Shown: positions 35,535 through 44,032 of the stretch, one piece after another
How the letters are laid out: the number at the start of each line of letters is the position of its first letter
Position numbering within the stretch: the first letter of the stretch is position 1
Assembly: GCF_020733705.1 (NCBI RefSeq)
Contig: NZ_JAJFZM010000001.1
Span: 3,038,001-3,102,000, forward strand
Source: Nocardia australiensis
Lineage (GTDB): Bacteria > Actinomycetota > Actinomycetes > Mycobacteriales > Mycobacteriaceae
Direction: 5' to 3'
DNA length: 64,000 nucleotides
Made by a program: the position numbers and the translations under genes
The notes under the pieces: generated by a model
Databases searched by the model: none
What the model was told of the DNA's origin: nothing
The model's input: the letters and a program-made list of their open reading frames with translations, nothing else

Positions 35535-36491
35535 ATGAACACCGGAGATTGGTTCGTCATGGGAGTCGACCTCGGCTCGACCACGGCCAAGGCGGCCGTC
35601 GTCGACTCCGGTGGCGCGCTGCGCGGGGCCGATGTCGTGCAGATGGGCGCGGTGAGCCCGGCGGCGGTCGCACACGCGATCGAGGGCGCGCTACGCGCCG
35701 CGGGGGTCGCCGGCAGTGACATCCGCCGGACGATAAGTACGGGCTACGGACGCAAACTGGTTCCGGGTGCCGACCGCAGCTTCACCGAGATCACCTGCCA
35801 TGCCCGCGGCGCCGCGGCGTTGCATCCGGGAGTGCGGCTCGTGATCGATATCGGCGGTCAGGACAGCAAGGCCATCATTGTCGACGATGCGGGCCTGGTG
35901 GACAGGTTCGCCATGAACGACCGCTGCGCGAGCGGAACCGGGCGGTTCTTCGATGTGCTCGCCCGGGCTCTGGAAGTGGACGTCGAGGCGGTGGGGGAGT
36001 TGGCACTGTCCGGCTGCGACGACCTCGAGGTCAGCAGTATGTGCGCGACATTCGCTGAGACCGAGGTGATTTCGCTACTGGCCCAGGGGCGTGCCAAAGC
36101 GGATATCGCGGCGTCGGTACACAGGGCGGTCGCGGCTCGCACGCTCGGTTTGGTGGCACAGGTGGGCAAGGCCTCGCCGGCGGTGATGACCGGTGGGGTG
36201 GCGAAGAATCCGGCGGCCCTGCACTACGTATCGCGCGCTCTGGGCAGGCAGGTCGAGTTGCTCGAACAACCCCAGATCGCCGGCGCCTACGGTGCGGGCC
36301 TGCTCGCTCGCGATGAATACCTCGGCGCGGCCGGATCGACCGGTGGACGGGATGCCGCGGCCGAAAACCAAGTGATGGCAACAGCATCGGCCGTGACGCC
36401 GCATTGTGTCGACTGTGACGGCGAACTCGATCACGCACCGCACAAGGCCCCTGCGCCGATCGCGCTCGAATTACGAAGGAGTATTCGATGA
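35535..36491 (+). CDS. ATP-dependent activator of 2-hydroxyacyl-CoA dehydratase (HgdC/BcrA-like), module 1
   Basis: A 318-residue ASKHA-fold ATPase. The phosphate loops are MGVDLGSTTAKAAVVD (residues 9-24) and VIDIGGQDSKAIIVDD; the helix-cluster-helix cysteines are Cys131 in MNDRCASGTGRFFDVLA and Cys170 in SSMCATFAETEVISLLAQG, matching the two cysteines that bridge one [4Fe-4S] cluster in the HgdC dimer. It would drive electrons to very low potential with ATP. It carries a C-terminal tail of about 55 residues with HCVDCDGEL (CxxC at 291-294), absent from classical HgdC. Its stop overlaps the SDR at 36,488 by four bases. Confidence 0.9.
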   Translation: MNTGDWFVMGVDLGSTTAKAAVVDSGGALRGADVVQMGAVSPAAVAHAIEGALRAAGVAGSDIRRTISTGYGRKLVPGADRSFTEITCHARGAAALHPGVRLVIDIGGQDSKAIIVDDAGLVDRFAMNDRCASGTGRFFDVLARALEVDVEAVGELALSGCDDLEVSSMCATFAETEVISLLAQGRAKADIAASVHRAVAARTLGLVAQVGKASPAVMTGGVAKNPAALHYVSRALGRQVELLEQPQIAGAYGAGLLARDEYLGAAGSTGGRDAAAENQVMATASAVTPHCVDCDGELDHAPHKAPAPIALELRRSIR

Positions 36492-37288
36492 ATGACAGCA
36501 CGTCCGAACCTCGCGTGCCGGTTCCGGCCCAGTCGACGGTGTATGTGGTGGGTGGCACGAGCGGAGTCGGACTCGAGGTCGCGCATCGATTCGTAGCGGC
36601 CGGGACGCAACGTATCGGTCTGGTGGGCCGTAACACCGAACGGGGGGAGAAGGCGGCAGAACAGATCCGTTCCCTGGCGCCCGGGGTGTGGTGCCTGTTC
36701 GTCGCCGCGGACGTGAACGATCCCACCCAGGCACGGCGGGCAGCCGAGGAGCTGAATTCCGGGCTCGGGGCGGCCGACATCCTGGTCAACAGCACGACGA
36801 GCGCGTTCACGCCGCGACTGTTCCATGACACGCCGCCGGAGGACGTCCCCGCTATTCTGATGCAGCAGGCGCTCGGGCCGATCAACATGTGCCGGGCAGT
36901 GCTGCCGGATATGCGCTCCCAACACGGCGGCGTGATCGTCAATGTCGCCTCCGACGCGGCCAAATGTCCGACACCGGGCGAGGCTGTCATCGGCGCGGCG
37001 ATGGCGGCCATCGTCATGTTCACCAAGACCTTGGCGATGGAGGCCAAACGCGACGGTGTGCGGGTCAATGCCGTGACGCCGTCGCTGATCCGGGACACCG
37101 GTGCCTACGACCGCGTCATGGCCGAACCCTTCAGCGCCAAACTGTTCGACAAGGCCGCGCGTGCGGCATCGCTGGGTGTGGCCGAGCCGATCGATGTCGC
37201 CGAACTCATCGTCTTCCTGTGCAGCCCCCAGGCGCGGCGGATCACCGGCCAGGCAGTGAGTCCCAACGGCGGTATCTCCGCAGGATAG
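36488..37288 (+). CDS. SDR-family protein lacking catalytic Tyr and Lys, module 1
   Basis: A 266-residue SDR homologue translationally coupled (ATGA) to the activator gene. The cofactor loop is VVGGTSGVGLEVAHRF. NNAG is replaced by VNSTTSAF, Ser155 is present in NVASDAAK, but the YxxxK site reads IGAAM (Ile168, Met172). This is not a sequencing slip, because the paralogue at 42,029 has the same change. It may bind NAD(P)(H) and the CoA product without ordinary keto-reduction, or use other residues. The coupling suggests a direct role with the dehydratase/reductase. Confidence 0.86.
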   Translation: MNDSTSEPRVPVPAQSTVYVVGGTSGVGLEVAHRFVAAGTQRIGLVGRNTERGEKAAEQIRSLAPGVWCLFVAADVNDPTQARRAAEELNSGLGAADILVNSTTSAFTPRLFHDTPPEDVPAILMQQALGPINMCRAVLPDMRSQHGGVIVNVASDAAKCPTPGEAVIGAAMAAIVMFTKTLAMEAKRDGVRVNAVTPSLIRDTGAYDRVMAEPFSAKLFDKAARAASLGVAEPIDVAELIVFLCSPQARRITGQAVSPNGGISAG

Positions 37289-37351
37289 CGGGACTTTTCG
37301 CGGCCGAAGCCTCGGGCTGGTGAAGCGCTGCCGGTGGACCTCGGCGACATT

Positions 37352-37362
37352 TGGTCCGACCA
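37352..37362. promoter_or_regulatory. Palindromic operator copy 12 (TGGTCCGACCA)
   Basis: A perfect palindrome identical to the core known for E. coli FadR sites. It is followed by TAAAAATATTAG, an AT-rich -10 region, and lies about 155 bases upstream of the ligase start chosen at 37,518. Confidence 0.65.
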
Positions 37363-37517
37363 TAAAAATATTAGACAGTTTTGTTGATTCTGGCTCTGAA
37401 TATGTACTACATTCAGTGTGACCGGCGCCATACTTCGATCGCGCCGGGTGGCCCCGCACCGGTGGCCCACGGATGCACAGCATCCTTCACACCGCACAGC
37501 CGAAGGCGGATCGCACG

Positions 37518-39149
37518 ATGACCCTCACACAATCCTTCTGGCCGGCCTCGACGAGTTCGGGCGTCCGCGACATCACGCTCGGTGATCTGCTCCGGCAGGC
37601 CGCGGCCGCGGTGCCCGACCGGGTGGCGCTGGTCGAGGGTGACCCCGATCCGGCCAACCGGACCGAATGGACCTACCGCGAACTTCTCGCCGAGGTCGAG
37701 CAGGTGGCTCGGGCCCTGCGAACCCATTTCGCGCCTGGTGACCGGATCGCGATATGGGCTCCCAACAGCGCGCAGTGGGTGATTCTGCAGCAGGCGATCG
37801 CGATGGCCGGGATGGTGGTCGTCGGTATCAACCCGGCCTACCGCGCACACGAACTGGAGTACATCCTGCGCCAATCGCGCGCCGCGGGACTCTTCTTCCG
37901 TGAGAGCTATCGCGGAGTGGAGCTCGCGACCGTGCTCGGCGACATCGCCGGGGAGCTTCCCGACCTGCGAATGGTGGTGCCGACGAGCGAGTGGGAGGAG
38001 TTCCTCGCCACGACAGACCCCACGGTGCAATTGCCCGCGGTCCTGCCCACCGACCCGGTGCAGATCCAGTACACCTCCGGCACGACCGGCTTTCCCAAAG
38101 GTGCGATGCTGCACCACAAGGGAATTGTCAACGAGGCGACGTTCGTCTTCGAACGCGCCGGCCAGGCCGGGCCGGTGGTGTGTGTCAATGCGATGCCGAT
38201 GTATCACATCGGTGGCGGGGGTGTCACCGAACTCGGCACCTTCGCCACCCACGGTACGTTTGTGGTGCTTGCCGGTTTCGACGCCGCGCTCATGCTCGAA
38301 ATGCTCGAAACCTACCGGGGTACACACTCCTTGATGGTCCCGACCATGCTCATATCGCTGCTCGAGCATCCGGATTTCGCGACCCGCGACCTGTCGAGCG
38401 TGTACACGGTGATGTCCGGTGCGTCGGCGGTGCCGCAGGTACTGGTCGAGCGCGTTATCCAGCGGCTCGGCTGCCGATTCACGATCCTGTTCGGGCAGAG
38501 CGAGATGCACGGCGTGATCAGTCAGACCCGCATCACCGATGATCCGGTCGACCAGGCCAGCACGGTGGGGCAACCCCTCCCCGAACTCGAGGTCAAGATC
38601 GTCGATCCGGTGTCCGGCGCCGTGGTCCCCATCGGCGAGCAAGGCGAAATCTGTTGTCGCGGTTACCAGAACATGCTCGGATATTCGGACATGCCGGCGG
38701 AGACGGCCGCGACCGTCGATCGTGCGGGCTGGTTGCACATGGGGGATCTGGGAACCATGGACGACCGGGGCTTTCTGCGAATCACCGGCCGCCTCAAGGA
38801 CATGATCATTCGCGGCGGCCTCAATATCTACCCGCGCGAAATCGAGGAACTGCTCTTCCGGCATCCCGCGGTGGCCGAGGTGATCGTCGTCGGTGTACCC
38901 GACGAGAAGTGGGGCGAACAGATCGGCGCGGTGCTGCGCGCCGAGGACCCCGGCAGCCCACCCGACGTGGCAGCGCTGAAGGCCTGGTGCCGTGAACGAA
39001 TCGCCGCTCACAAGACACCGTCGCTGTGGTACTTCGCGGCGGAACTGCCGATGACGCCGTCGGGGAAGATTCAGAAATTCCGCGTTCAGGACGATATCGC
39101 CTCGGGGCGGCTGATTCCCGCGTACACACTCGAGGAGTCCTCGCGGTAG
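37518..39149 (+). CDS. Acyl/aryl-CoA ligase (adenylate-forming), module 1
   Basis: A 543-residue ANL ligase. Motifs: IQYTSGTTGFPKGAMLHHK (P-loop), FGQSEMHGVISQ, MGDLGTMDDRGFLRITGRLK, IRGGLNIYPREIEELL and LPMTPSGKIQKFRVQ with the adenylation Lys. It is a close paralogue of the ligase at 40,290-41,978 in module 2, sharing LTQS(F/Y)WPA near the N-terminus, which supports the start at 37,518 (GAAGGCGGA upstream; an ATG at 37,473 is in frame). It would make the CoA ester used by the module 1 enzymes. It follows its own operator-bearing promoter. Confidence 0.88.
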   Translation: MTLTQSFWPASTSSGVRDITLGDLLRQAAAAVPDRVALVEGDPDPANRTEWTYRELLAEVEQVARALRTHFAPGDRIAIWAPNSAQWVILQQAIAMAGMVVVGINPAYRAHELEYILRQSRAAGLFFRESYRGVELATVLGDIAGELPDLRMVVPTSEWEEFLATTDPTVQLPAVLPTDPVQIQYTSGTTGFPKGAMLHHKGIVNEATFVFERAGQAGPVVCVNAMPMYHIGGGGVTELGTFATHGTFVVLAGFDAALMLEMLETYRGTHSLMVPTMLISLLEHPDFATRDLSSVYTVMSGASAVPQVLVERVIQRLGCRFTILFGQSEMHGVISQTRITDDPVDQASTVGQPLPELEVKIVDPVSGAVVPIGEQGEICCRGYQNMLGYSDMPAETAATVDRAGWLHMGDLGTMDDRGFLRITGRLKDMIIRGGLNIYPREIEELLFRHPAVAEVIVVGVPDEKWGEQIGAVLRAEDPGSPPDVAALKAWCRERIAAHKTPSLWYFAAELPMTPSGKIQKFRVQDDIASGRLIPAYTLEESSR

Positions 39150-39260
39150 CGGCGGGGATGGCATGGAATCGAGCCACTGCGTGAGCAGGCGCGTGCTCTC
39201 GAATCCGCGGTCGAGCAGTCCGATCGGCCGGTAGGGCGAGCTGATCGATCCACCGGTCCC

Positions 39261-39290
39261 GGCCGGGTGGTCCGCACGGACCGCCCGGCC
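39261..39290. terminator. Strong hairpin between convergent genes
   Basis: A 14-bp stem (one G-T pair) with a two-base gap between GGCCGGGTGGTCCG and its complement, lying between the ligase stop at 39,149 and the convergent gene ending at 39,328. Confidence 0.75.
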
Positions 39291-39327
39291 GAAAGCATTG
39301 CTGTGCAGACGATTACAGCGGATCGGG

Positions 39328-40029
39328 TCACTTCGCCGGAAGTGGCGAACCGATGGTGGTGAAGTACTGGACGCCGGCCATGATCGCGACGGGCGCGGTG
39401 ATGAGGAGTTGTCCGGCCAGGGTGCCCAGCGCGCCGATGGCGACGATACCGCCGAGGCAGCCGACGGCGGCGGCCGGAATGAACGGGCCGAACATTCCGA
39501 CGATGGTGGCGGCGGCGACAGTCGCGCCGGCGATGCCGCCCAGCAGGCAGCCGATCGCGCCACCACCGATACCGCCGATGAGGCTGCCGATCGAGGCTCC
39601 GGTGATGATGGTGCTGCTCATGCGGTTCCAGGCGGCCTGCTCCCGGTCGTACGGCGTCTTCCAGGGCGCGGTGTCGTCGAAAGGCAAGGCAACCGGCCGG
39701 TAGGACGCGTGCGCGAGGTCGAACTGCGGGGTGAGGGTTGCGGTGCGGCCCCGGATCTCGGCCGCGATCGGAAAGACGAAGTCGTCGACCCGGAACGACA
39801 ATTCGGTGCCGGCCACGGCGGATCCGTCCGGGGCCGCGATCGTGAACACGCCGTTGTCCGCGGTCATCGAACCGACGTCGGTCGACACGATCATGGAGTC
39901 CCCACTGGTGCTGGATTTGAAGTTCACCACGTCGTCACCGGCGCCAGGAGCCGCACCGGCGGATGCGGCCGTCGCGCCCAGTGCGGCGGCCAGCAGTGCG
40001 GACGTAGCCGCGACCTTCATACTCTTCAT
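39328..40029 (-). CDS. Secreted glycine/alanine-rich protein of unknown function
   Basis: A 233-residue protein with a clear signal peptide: MKSMKVAATSALLAAALGAT, then ASAGAAPGAGDD with AxA cleavage near residue 26. Residues 35-125 are a beta-rich extracellular domain (VNFKSSTSGDSMIVSTDVG and LSFRVDDFVFPIAAEIRG). Residues 140-225 are glycine-zipper-like and hydrophobic (IGGIGGGAIGCLLGGIAGAT), suggesting membrane or oligomer insertion. Similar secreted proteins are common in Nocardia, but no function is known to me. It seems unrelated to the catabolic genes and sits between terminator and promoter as a single unit. Confidence 0.8.
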   Translation of the reverse strand: MKSMKVAATSALLAAALGATAASAGAAPGAGDDVVNFKSSTSGDSMIVSTDVGSMTADNGVFTIAAPDGSAVAGTELSFRVDDFVFPIAAEIRGRTATLTPQFDLAHASYRPVALPFDDTAPWKTPYDREQAAWNRMSSTIITGASIGSLIGGIGGGAIGCLLGGIAGATVAAATIVGMFGPFIPAAAVGCLGGIVAIGALGTLAGQLLITAPVAIMAGVQYFTTIGSPLPAK

Positions 40030-40289
40030 GGTTTCCTCATCTCGTTTTATCCGCTACCCACAGCTTTTCTCGTGCGGGAGGGTCTGGAACAGCGCACGCC
40101 GAAGAGACCGACTGTGCGGAAGGTGCGCTGCGCAGGACTGTGTGTCCGCGAGTAATCCGGCGCAGAAATTACCGCTGCCGATCGGATCTCCTGTCCGAAA
40201 GAACAGGCTTTCGTTGAAAGTTGTTGAAAGAGTTACGTTTCCCGCACCGATCCTGGGGGGATCACGAATTGTCGCAGAGTTTCGGAATT

Positions 40290-41978
40290 CTACTTGTGCG
40301 CCGGACGGTGTGCCTGGCCCTGTGCGGTGGTCTTCGGGATTTCTCCGTTACGCAAGCGGTCCTGCAGAACGTACTTCTGAATCTTTCCCGTCGGGGTGAG
40401 CGGAAACTCGGTGACGAAGCTCCAGTAGGCCGGCGTTTTGTGTGCGGAGAGGTTCGCCCGGCAGAAGGAGCGAAGTTCTTCCGCCATCGGCTGCTCGATA
40501 CCGGCCGGAATGCGGATCACCGCGGCCAGCTGTTCGCCCCATTTGTCGTCGGGGATTCCGACCACCGCGGCGTCGGCGACCGCGGGATGTGTTGTCAGCA
40601 GCTCTTCGATTTCGCGAGGATAGATATTGAGCCCGCCTCGGATGACCATATCCTTCAGCCGACCGGTCACCCTGATGAATCCGCGCTCGTCCATACTTCC
40701 GAGGTCGCCCATGTGCAGCCAGCCATCGGCATCGATGCATGCGCCGGTGGCGTCCGGCATATCGAAGTATTCGATCATGTTCTGGTAGCTCCGGCAGCAT
40801 ATTTCGCCGCGCTCGCCGAGCGGCAGCACGTCTCCGCTGCCGGGGTCCGCGATTTTGATCTCGAGGTGTGGTAGCGGCCGTCCGACGGTCTCCGATTGAT
40901 CCTCAGGGGTGTCGTCGAGGTGTGTCTGGGAAATGTTGCCGTGCATCTCGGTCTGCCCGAAAAGGATACTGGTGTGGCAGCCGAGGGTCGTGATTGTGCG
41001 GCGGATCAAGGCGGCCGGCACATTTGCCGCTCCTGTCAAGATCGTCTGCAGACTGGACAGATCGGTGCTCACGCGATGTGGATGCTCGAGCAGGGCGATG
41101 ATCATCGTGGGAACGAGCAGAGTGTGTGTTCCGCGATAGGTCTCGACGGCCTCGAGCATCAAGGCAGGATCGAAGGCCGGCAGGACGACGAAAGTTCCGT
41201 GCTTGGACAGTGCGCCGAACGGGCACACCACTCCACCGCCGATGTGGTACAGGGGCATGGCATTGATATTCACGCCGCCATCGCGCATCCCGGCTCGCTC
41301 CGCCACCAGTGCAGCCTGATTGACAAGGCCCTTGTGGTGCAGCAGAGCGCCTTTCGGGAACCCGGTGGTGCCGGAGGTGTATTGGATTTGGAATGGGTCG
41401 TCCGGATGTACGGTCGGCAGCTGTTGTCCGGGACTGCCGCTGTCGAGGAGTTGTTCCCAGTCGGAGAAGGAGATCACATGTTCGAGGTGAGGCAGGTCGG
41501 AGCGGACCTCATCGATGGTCACGCGTATATCGAGACCGCGGTATGTATCGACATGGACGATGCCCGCGGCCCGGGACTGCCGGAGAATGTACTCGATTTC
41601 GCGTGCCCGGTAGGCCGGGTTGAGCGTCACCACGATCATGCCCGCCAGGCTGATGCCGTGTTGCAGCACGATCCAGTCCGCGCTGTTGGGCGCCATGATC
41701 GCCACCCGGTCTCCGACCTCGAATCGGGCGAGTAGTGCGCGGGCCGCCCGTTCGGCGTCGGCGAGGAATTCGGCATAGGTCCAGCTGCGTCGCGCCGACC
41801 GGTCCGCGACGGCATCCACCACGGCGATCCGGTCGGGAACCGCAGCGGCTGCCTCGCGCAGGAGTCCGCCGAGCGTTATGTCTCTGATCTCGTAAGTCGT
41901 ATCGGCCGGCCAGTACGACTGTGTCAACCCCGGGCGCTCGTTCTCGGGCGGATGGATGCGGTTGGTGGCGGTCGGCAT
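40290..41978 (-). CDS. Acyl/aryl-CoA ligase (adenylate-forming), module 2
   Basis: A 562-residue ANL ligase, paralogue of the ligase at 37,518. Motifs: IQYTSGTTGFPKGALLHHK, FGQTEMHGNISQTHL, MGDLGSMDERGFIRVTGRLK, IRGGLNIYPREIEELL and FPLTPTGKIQKYVLQ. It is the last gene of a leftward operon MFS transporter - dehydrogenase - SDR - ligase, all from the operator at 45,430. The ATG at 41,978 has GAGGTAG upstream. It would activate the acid imported by the transporter. Confidence 0.88.
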   Translation of the reverse strand: MPTATNRIHPPENERPGLTQSYWPADTTYEIRDITLGGLLREAAAAVPDRIAVVDAVADRSARRSWTYAEFLADAERAARALLARFEVGDRVAIMAPNSADWIVLQHGISLAGMIVVTLNPAYRAREIEYILRQSRAAGIVHVDTYRGLDIRVTIDEVRSDLPHLEHVISFSDWEQLLDSGSPGQQLPTVHPDDPFQIQYTSGTTGFPKGALLHHKGLVNQAALVAERAGMRDGGVNINAMPLYHIGGGVVCPFGALSKHGTFVVLPAFDPALMLEAVETYRGTHTLLVPTMIIALLEHPHRVSTDLSSLQTILTGAANVPAALIRRTITTLGCHTSILFGQTEMHGNISQTHLDDTPEDQSETVGRPLPHLEIKIADPGSGDVLPLGERGEICCRSYQNMIEYFDMPDATGACIDADGWLHMGDLGSMDERGFIRVTGRLKDMVIRGGLNIYPREIEELLTTHPAVADAAVVGIPDDKWGEQLAAVIRIPAGIEQPMAEELRSFCRANLSAHKTPAYWSFVTEFPLTPTGKIQKYVLQDRLRNGEIPKTTAQGQAHRPAHK

Positions 41979-42028
41979 GGGTCTACCTCGATTGCGAATG
42001 CGTCGAATCACTGTGTTGCGGGCGGCTG

Positions 42029-42853
42029 TTACGCCACCGAAATTCCACCGTTGACACTGAGAACCTGTCCGGTGATGTTGGCGGCCAGCGGCGATGTCAA
42101 GAACAAGATCGCGTTGGCGAGATCCTCCGGCTCGGTAAGCCCCAAATGTGCTTGTTTGGTGATTTTTTCGAAGATCTTCTTGGAGAATTCGATGTTCATC
42201 GCCCGGTCGTACGAGCCGGTGTTCGCAATCAGTGACGGCGTGATCGTATTCACCCTGACTCCATAACGTTTCGCCTCGACGGCCAGTGTGCGGGAGAAAG
42301 TCACGATAGCGGCCATCGCCGCGCCGATGACGCATTCTCCGGGGGTCGGCACCTTCGCGGCGTCGGAGGCGATGTTGACGATCGCGCCGTGCTGCTGCTC
42401 GCGCATGAGTGTCACGGCCGCGCGGCTGGTCAACATCGGTCCGAGCGCTTGCTGAGCGATCATCTCCGGTATGGCCGAGATATCCGTGTCGTGGAGGAGG
42501 GTCGGTTGGTAGACCGCGACTGTCGAGTTGACGAGAATATCCAGCCCACCCATTCGCCGCGACGCCTCGTGCACGACTTCCTCGGCTGCTGTCGGCTCGT
42601 TCACATCTGCGGATACGAACTCCGGTGAAGAATCCGGGCACATCGTCAGAATGTGGTCGACGGCGTTCTTGCCGCGCGTCTCGTTCCTGCCGACGAGTAC
42701 CAGTTGCCGTCCACCGGCCTGTGCAAAGCTTGTTGCCGTTGCGAGACCGACGCCGGAAGTCCCGCCGATCACCATGATTTTCGACTCGCTGAAATCGAAA
42801 CCGTCCGCGGGGCTCGGGCGACGATCGGTGTCCGCGCTGGTGTGGGAACTCAT
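42029..42853 (-). CDS. SDR-family protein lacking catalytic Tyr and Lys, module 2
   Basis: A 274-residue SDR homologue and the module 2 counterpart of the gene at 36,488. The loop is MVIGGTSGVGLATATSF. NNAG is replaced by VNSTVAVY; the Ser of NIASDAAK is kept; the YxxxK site reads IGAAM. GQVLSVNGGISVA ends the protein. Its start overlaps the stop of the dehydrogenase gene by four bases (42,850-42,853). Conserved loss of the active site in both modules suggests a specific non-standard function. Confidence 0.86.
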   Translation of the reverse strand: MSSHTSADTDRRPSPADGFDFSESKIMVIGGTSGVGLATATSFAQAGGRQLVLVGRNETRGKNAVDHILTMCPDSSPEFVSADVNEPTAAEEVVHEASRRMGGLDILVNSTVAVYQPTLLHDTDISAIPEMIAQQALGPMLTSRAAVTLMREQQHGAIVNIASDAAKVPTPGECVIGAAMAAIVTFSRTLAVEAKRYGVRVNTITPSLIANTGSYDRAMNIEFSKKIFEKITKQAHLGLTEPEDLANAILFLTSPLAANITGQVLSVNGGISVA

Positions 42854-44022
42854 GACTTTCTCCGCTTCTCGTAAGGCACGAAATCCGTGCCGTATTTCTC
42901 ACGCATGATGATTATTTTCTGTATCTGTGCGGTGCCGTCCGCTATTTCGACCGACATGACATCACGCAGCCGTTGCTCGAAGGGCAACTCCTGTGAGTAT
43001 CCGTAGTTGCCGTGCAGCAGCAGGCATTCTTTGACAGCCGCGCTCGCGACGAGGGGGCCGTACCACTTGGCCATCGCGGCCTCCGCGGTATGGGGAAGGC
43101 CCAGGGTTCGTTTTTCGAGGGCGGAGTAGCAGATCAGCCGTGCGGCCTCGAGCTTGGTGAGGTGTTCGGCGATCGGAAACGAGACGCCTTCGAATTTGGC
43201 CAGTTCGGTGCCGAACGCGGTGCGGCGGCGAACGTACTGCGCTGTCTCGTCGAGTGCGGCCTGCGCAGTGCCGATCCCGGTCAGTGCGAGCAGCGGGCGG
43301 GTGAAGTCGAACCCGTTGAGTACGCGTGAGAATGCGCGGCCCTCGGCTCCGATCATGTCGGCAGCCGGAATTTCGACGTCGTCGAGATGCAGGACTCCGC
43401 GGCCGAGAATGCCCCAGCCGGTGTCCGGGACCACCGACTTCGCGATGCCGGGGCTGTCGAGCGGTACGAGAAATGCCGAAACGCCGAGGTCGGCGCCGTC
43501 TCGAATGGTCCTTGCGGCCACGATGATCGCTTCGGCGTTGCCGAGCATGGTCACCGACGTCTTCTCGCCGTTGAGGACATATCCGTCGGTTGTGGCGCGC
43601 GCGGTGGTCTTGATGTTCGCGGCATCGGATCCGGTGTCGGGTTCGGTCAAGCCGAATGCGACGAAGGTTTCGCCGGAGACCAAGCGCCCGAGCCACTGCT
43701 CGATGAGCGCGTCGGAGCCGTGCTGACGAATCAGGGAGCTCATCAGCAGCACCGGAATCGCGATGTTGGCGACATTGAAGTCCGCATACGCCAGTTCCTC
43801 GATCGCGATACCCGCGGCGACGAAATCCTCCCGCTCGAGCGGGTTGTACGGGTCTCCCGCCAGCAGGCCGTAGATACCCAGCGCCGCGATCTCCCGATGA
43901 AGTTTCCACGGAAACTCTGTCGACTTGGCGCGGTCGAGGTATCCGGGTGCCAGCTGTTTGGTGGCGAAGGCGCGCACGGCCGTTCGGATGCCGTCGTGGT
44001 CGTGGTCGGATCGGGGTGTCAT
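42850..44022 (-). CDS. Acyl-CoA dehydrogenase with Asp at the usual Glu position
   Basis: A 390-residue enzyme with FAFGLTEPDTGSDAANIKTT-like flavin motif (VAFGLTEPDTGSDAANIKTT), LNGEKTSVTMLGNAEAIIVA, RRRTAFGTELAKFEGVSFPI and LLHGNYGYSQELPFEQRLRD. The C-terminal motif is EIADGTAQIQK, with Asp where QIYEGT enzymes have the catalytic Glu. Its general look recalls cyclohexanecarboxyl-CoA dehydrogenases. It would desaturate the ring or side chain of the activated acid. It is second in the leftward operon, ten bases after the transporter stop. Confidence 0.86.
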   Translation of the reverse strand: MTPRSDHDHDGIRTAVRAFATKQLAPGYLDRAKSTEFPWKLHREIAALGIYGLLAGDPYNPLEREDFVAAGIAIEELAYADFNVANIAIPVLLMSSLIRQHGSDALIEQWLGRLVSGETFVAFGLTEPDTGSDAANIKTTARATTDGYVLNGEKTSVTMLGNAEAIIVAARTIRDGADLGVSAFLVPLDSPGIAKSVVPDTGWGILGRGVLHLDDVEIPAADMIGAEGRAFSRVLNGFDFTRPLLALTGIGTAQAALDETAQYVRRRTAFGTELAKFEGVSFPIAEHLTKLEAARLICYSALEKRTLGLPHTAEAAMAKWYGPLVASAAVKECLLLHGNYGYSQELPFEQRLRDVMSVEIADGTAQIQKIIIMREKYGTDFVPYEKRRKS

Positions 44023-44032
44023 CGCAGGCCTT

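Noticed and set aside
37413..39566. Very long reverse-strand open frame (717 codons) opposite the module 1 ligase
   Set aside because: It lies antisense to a ligase with all family motifs, has biased Arg/His/Gly composition and no recognisable domain; it is a product of high GC.
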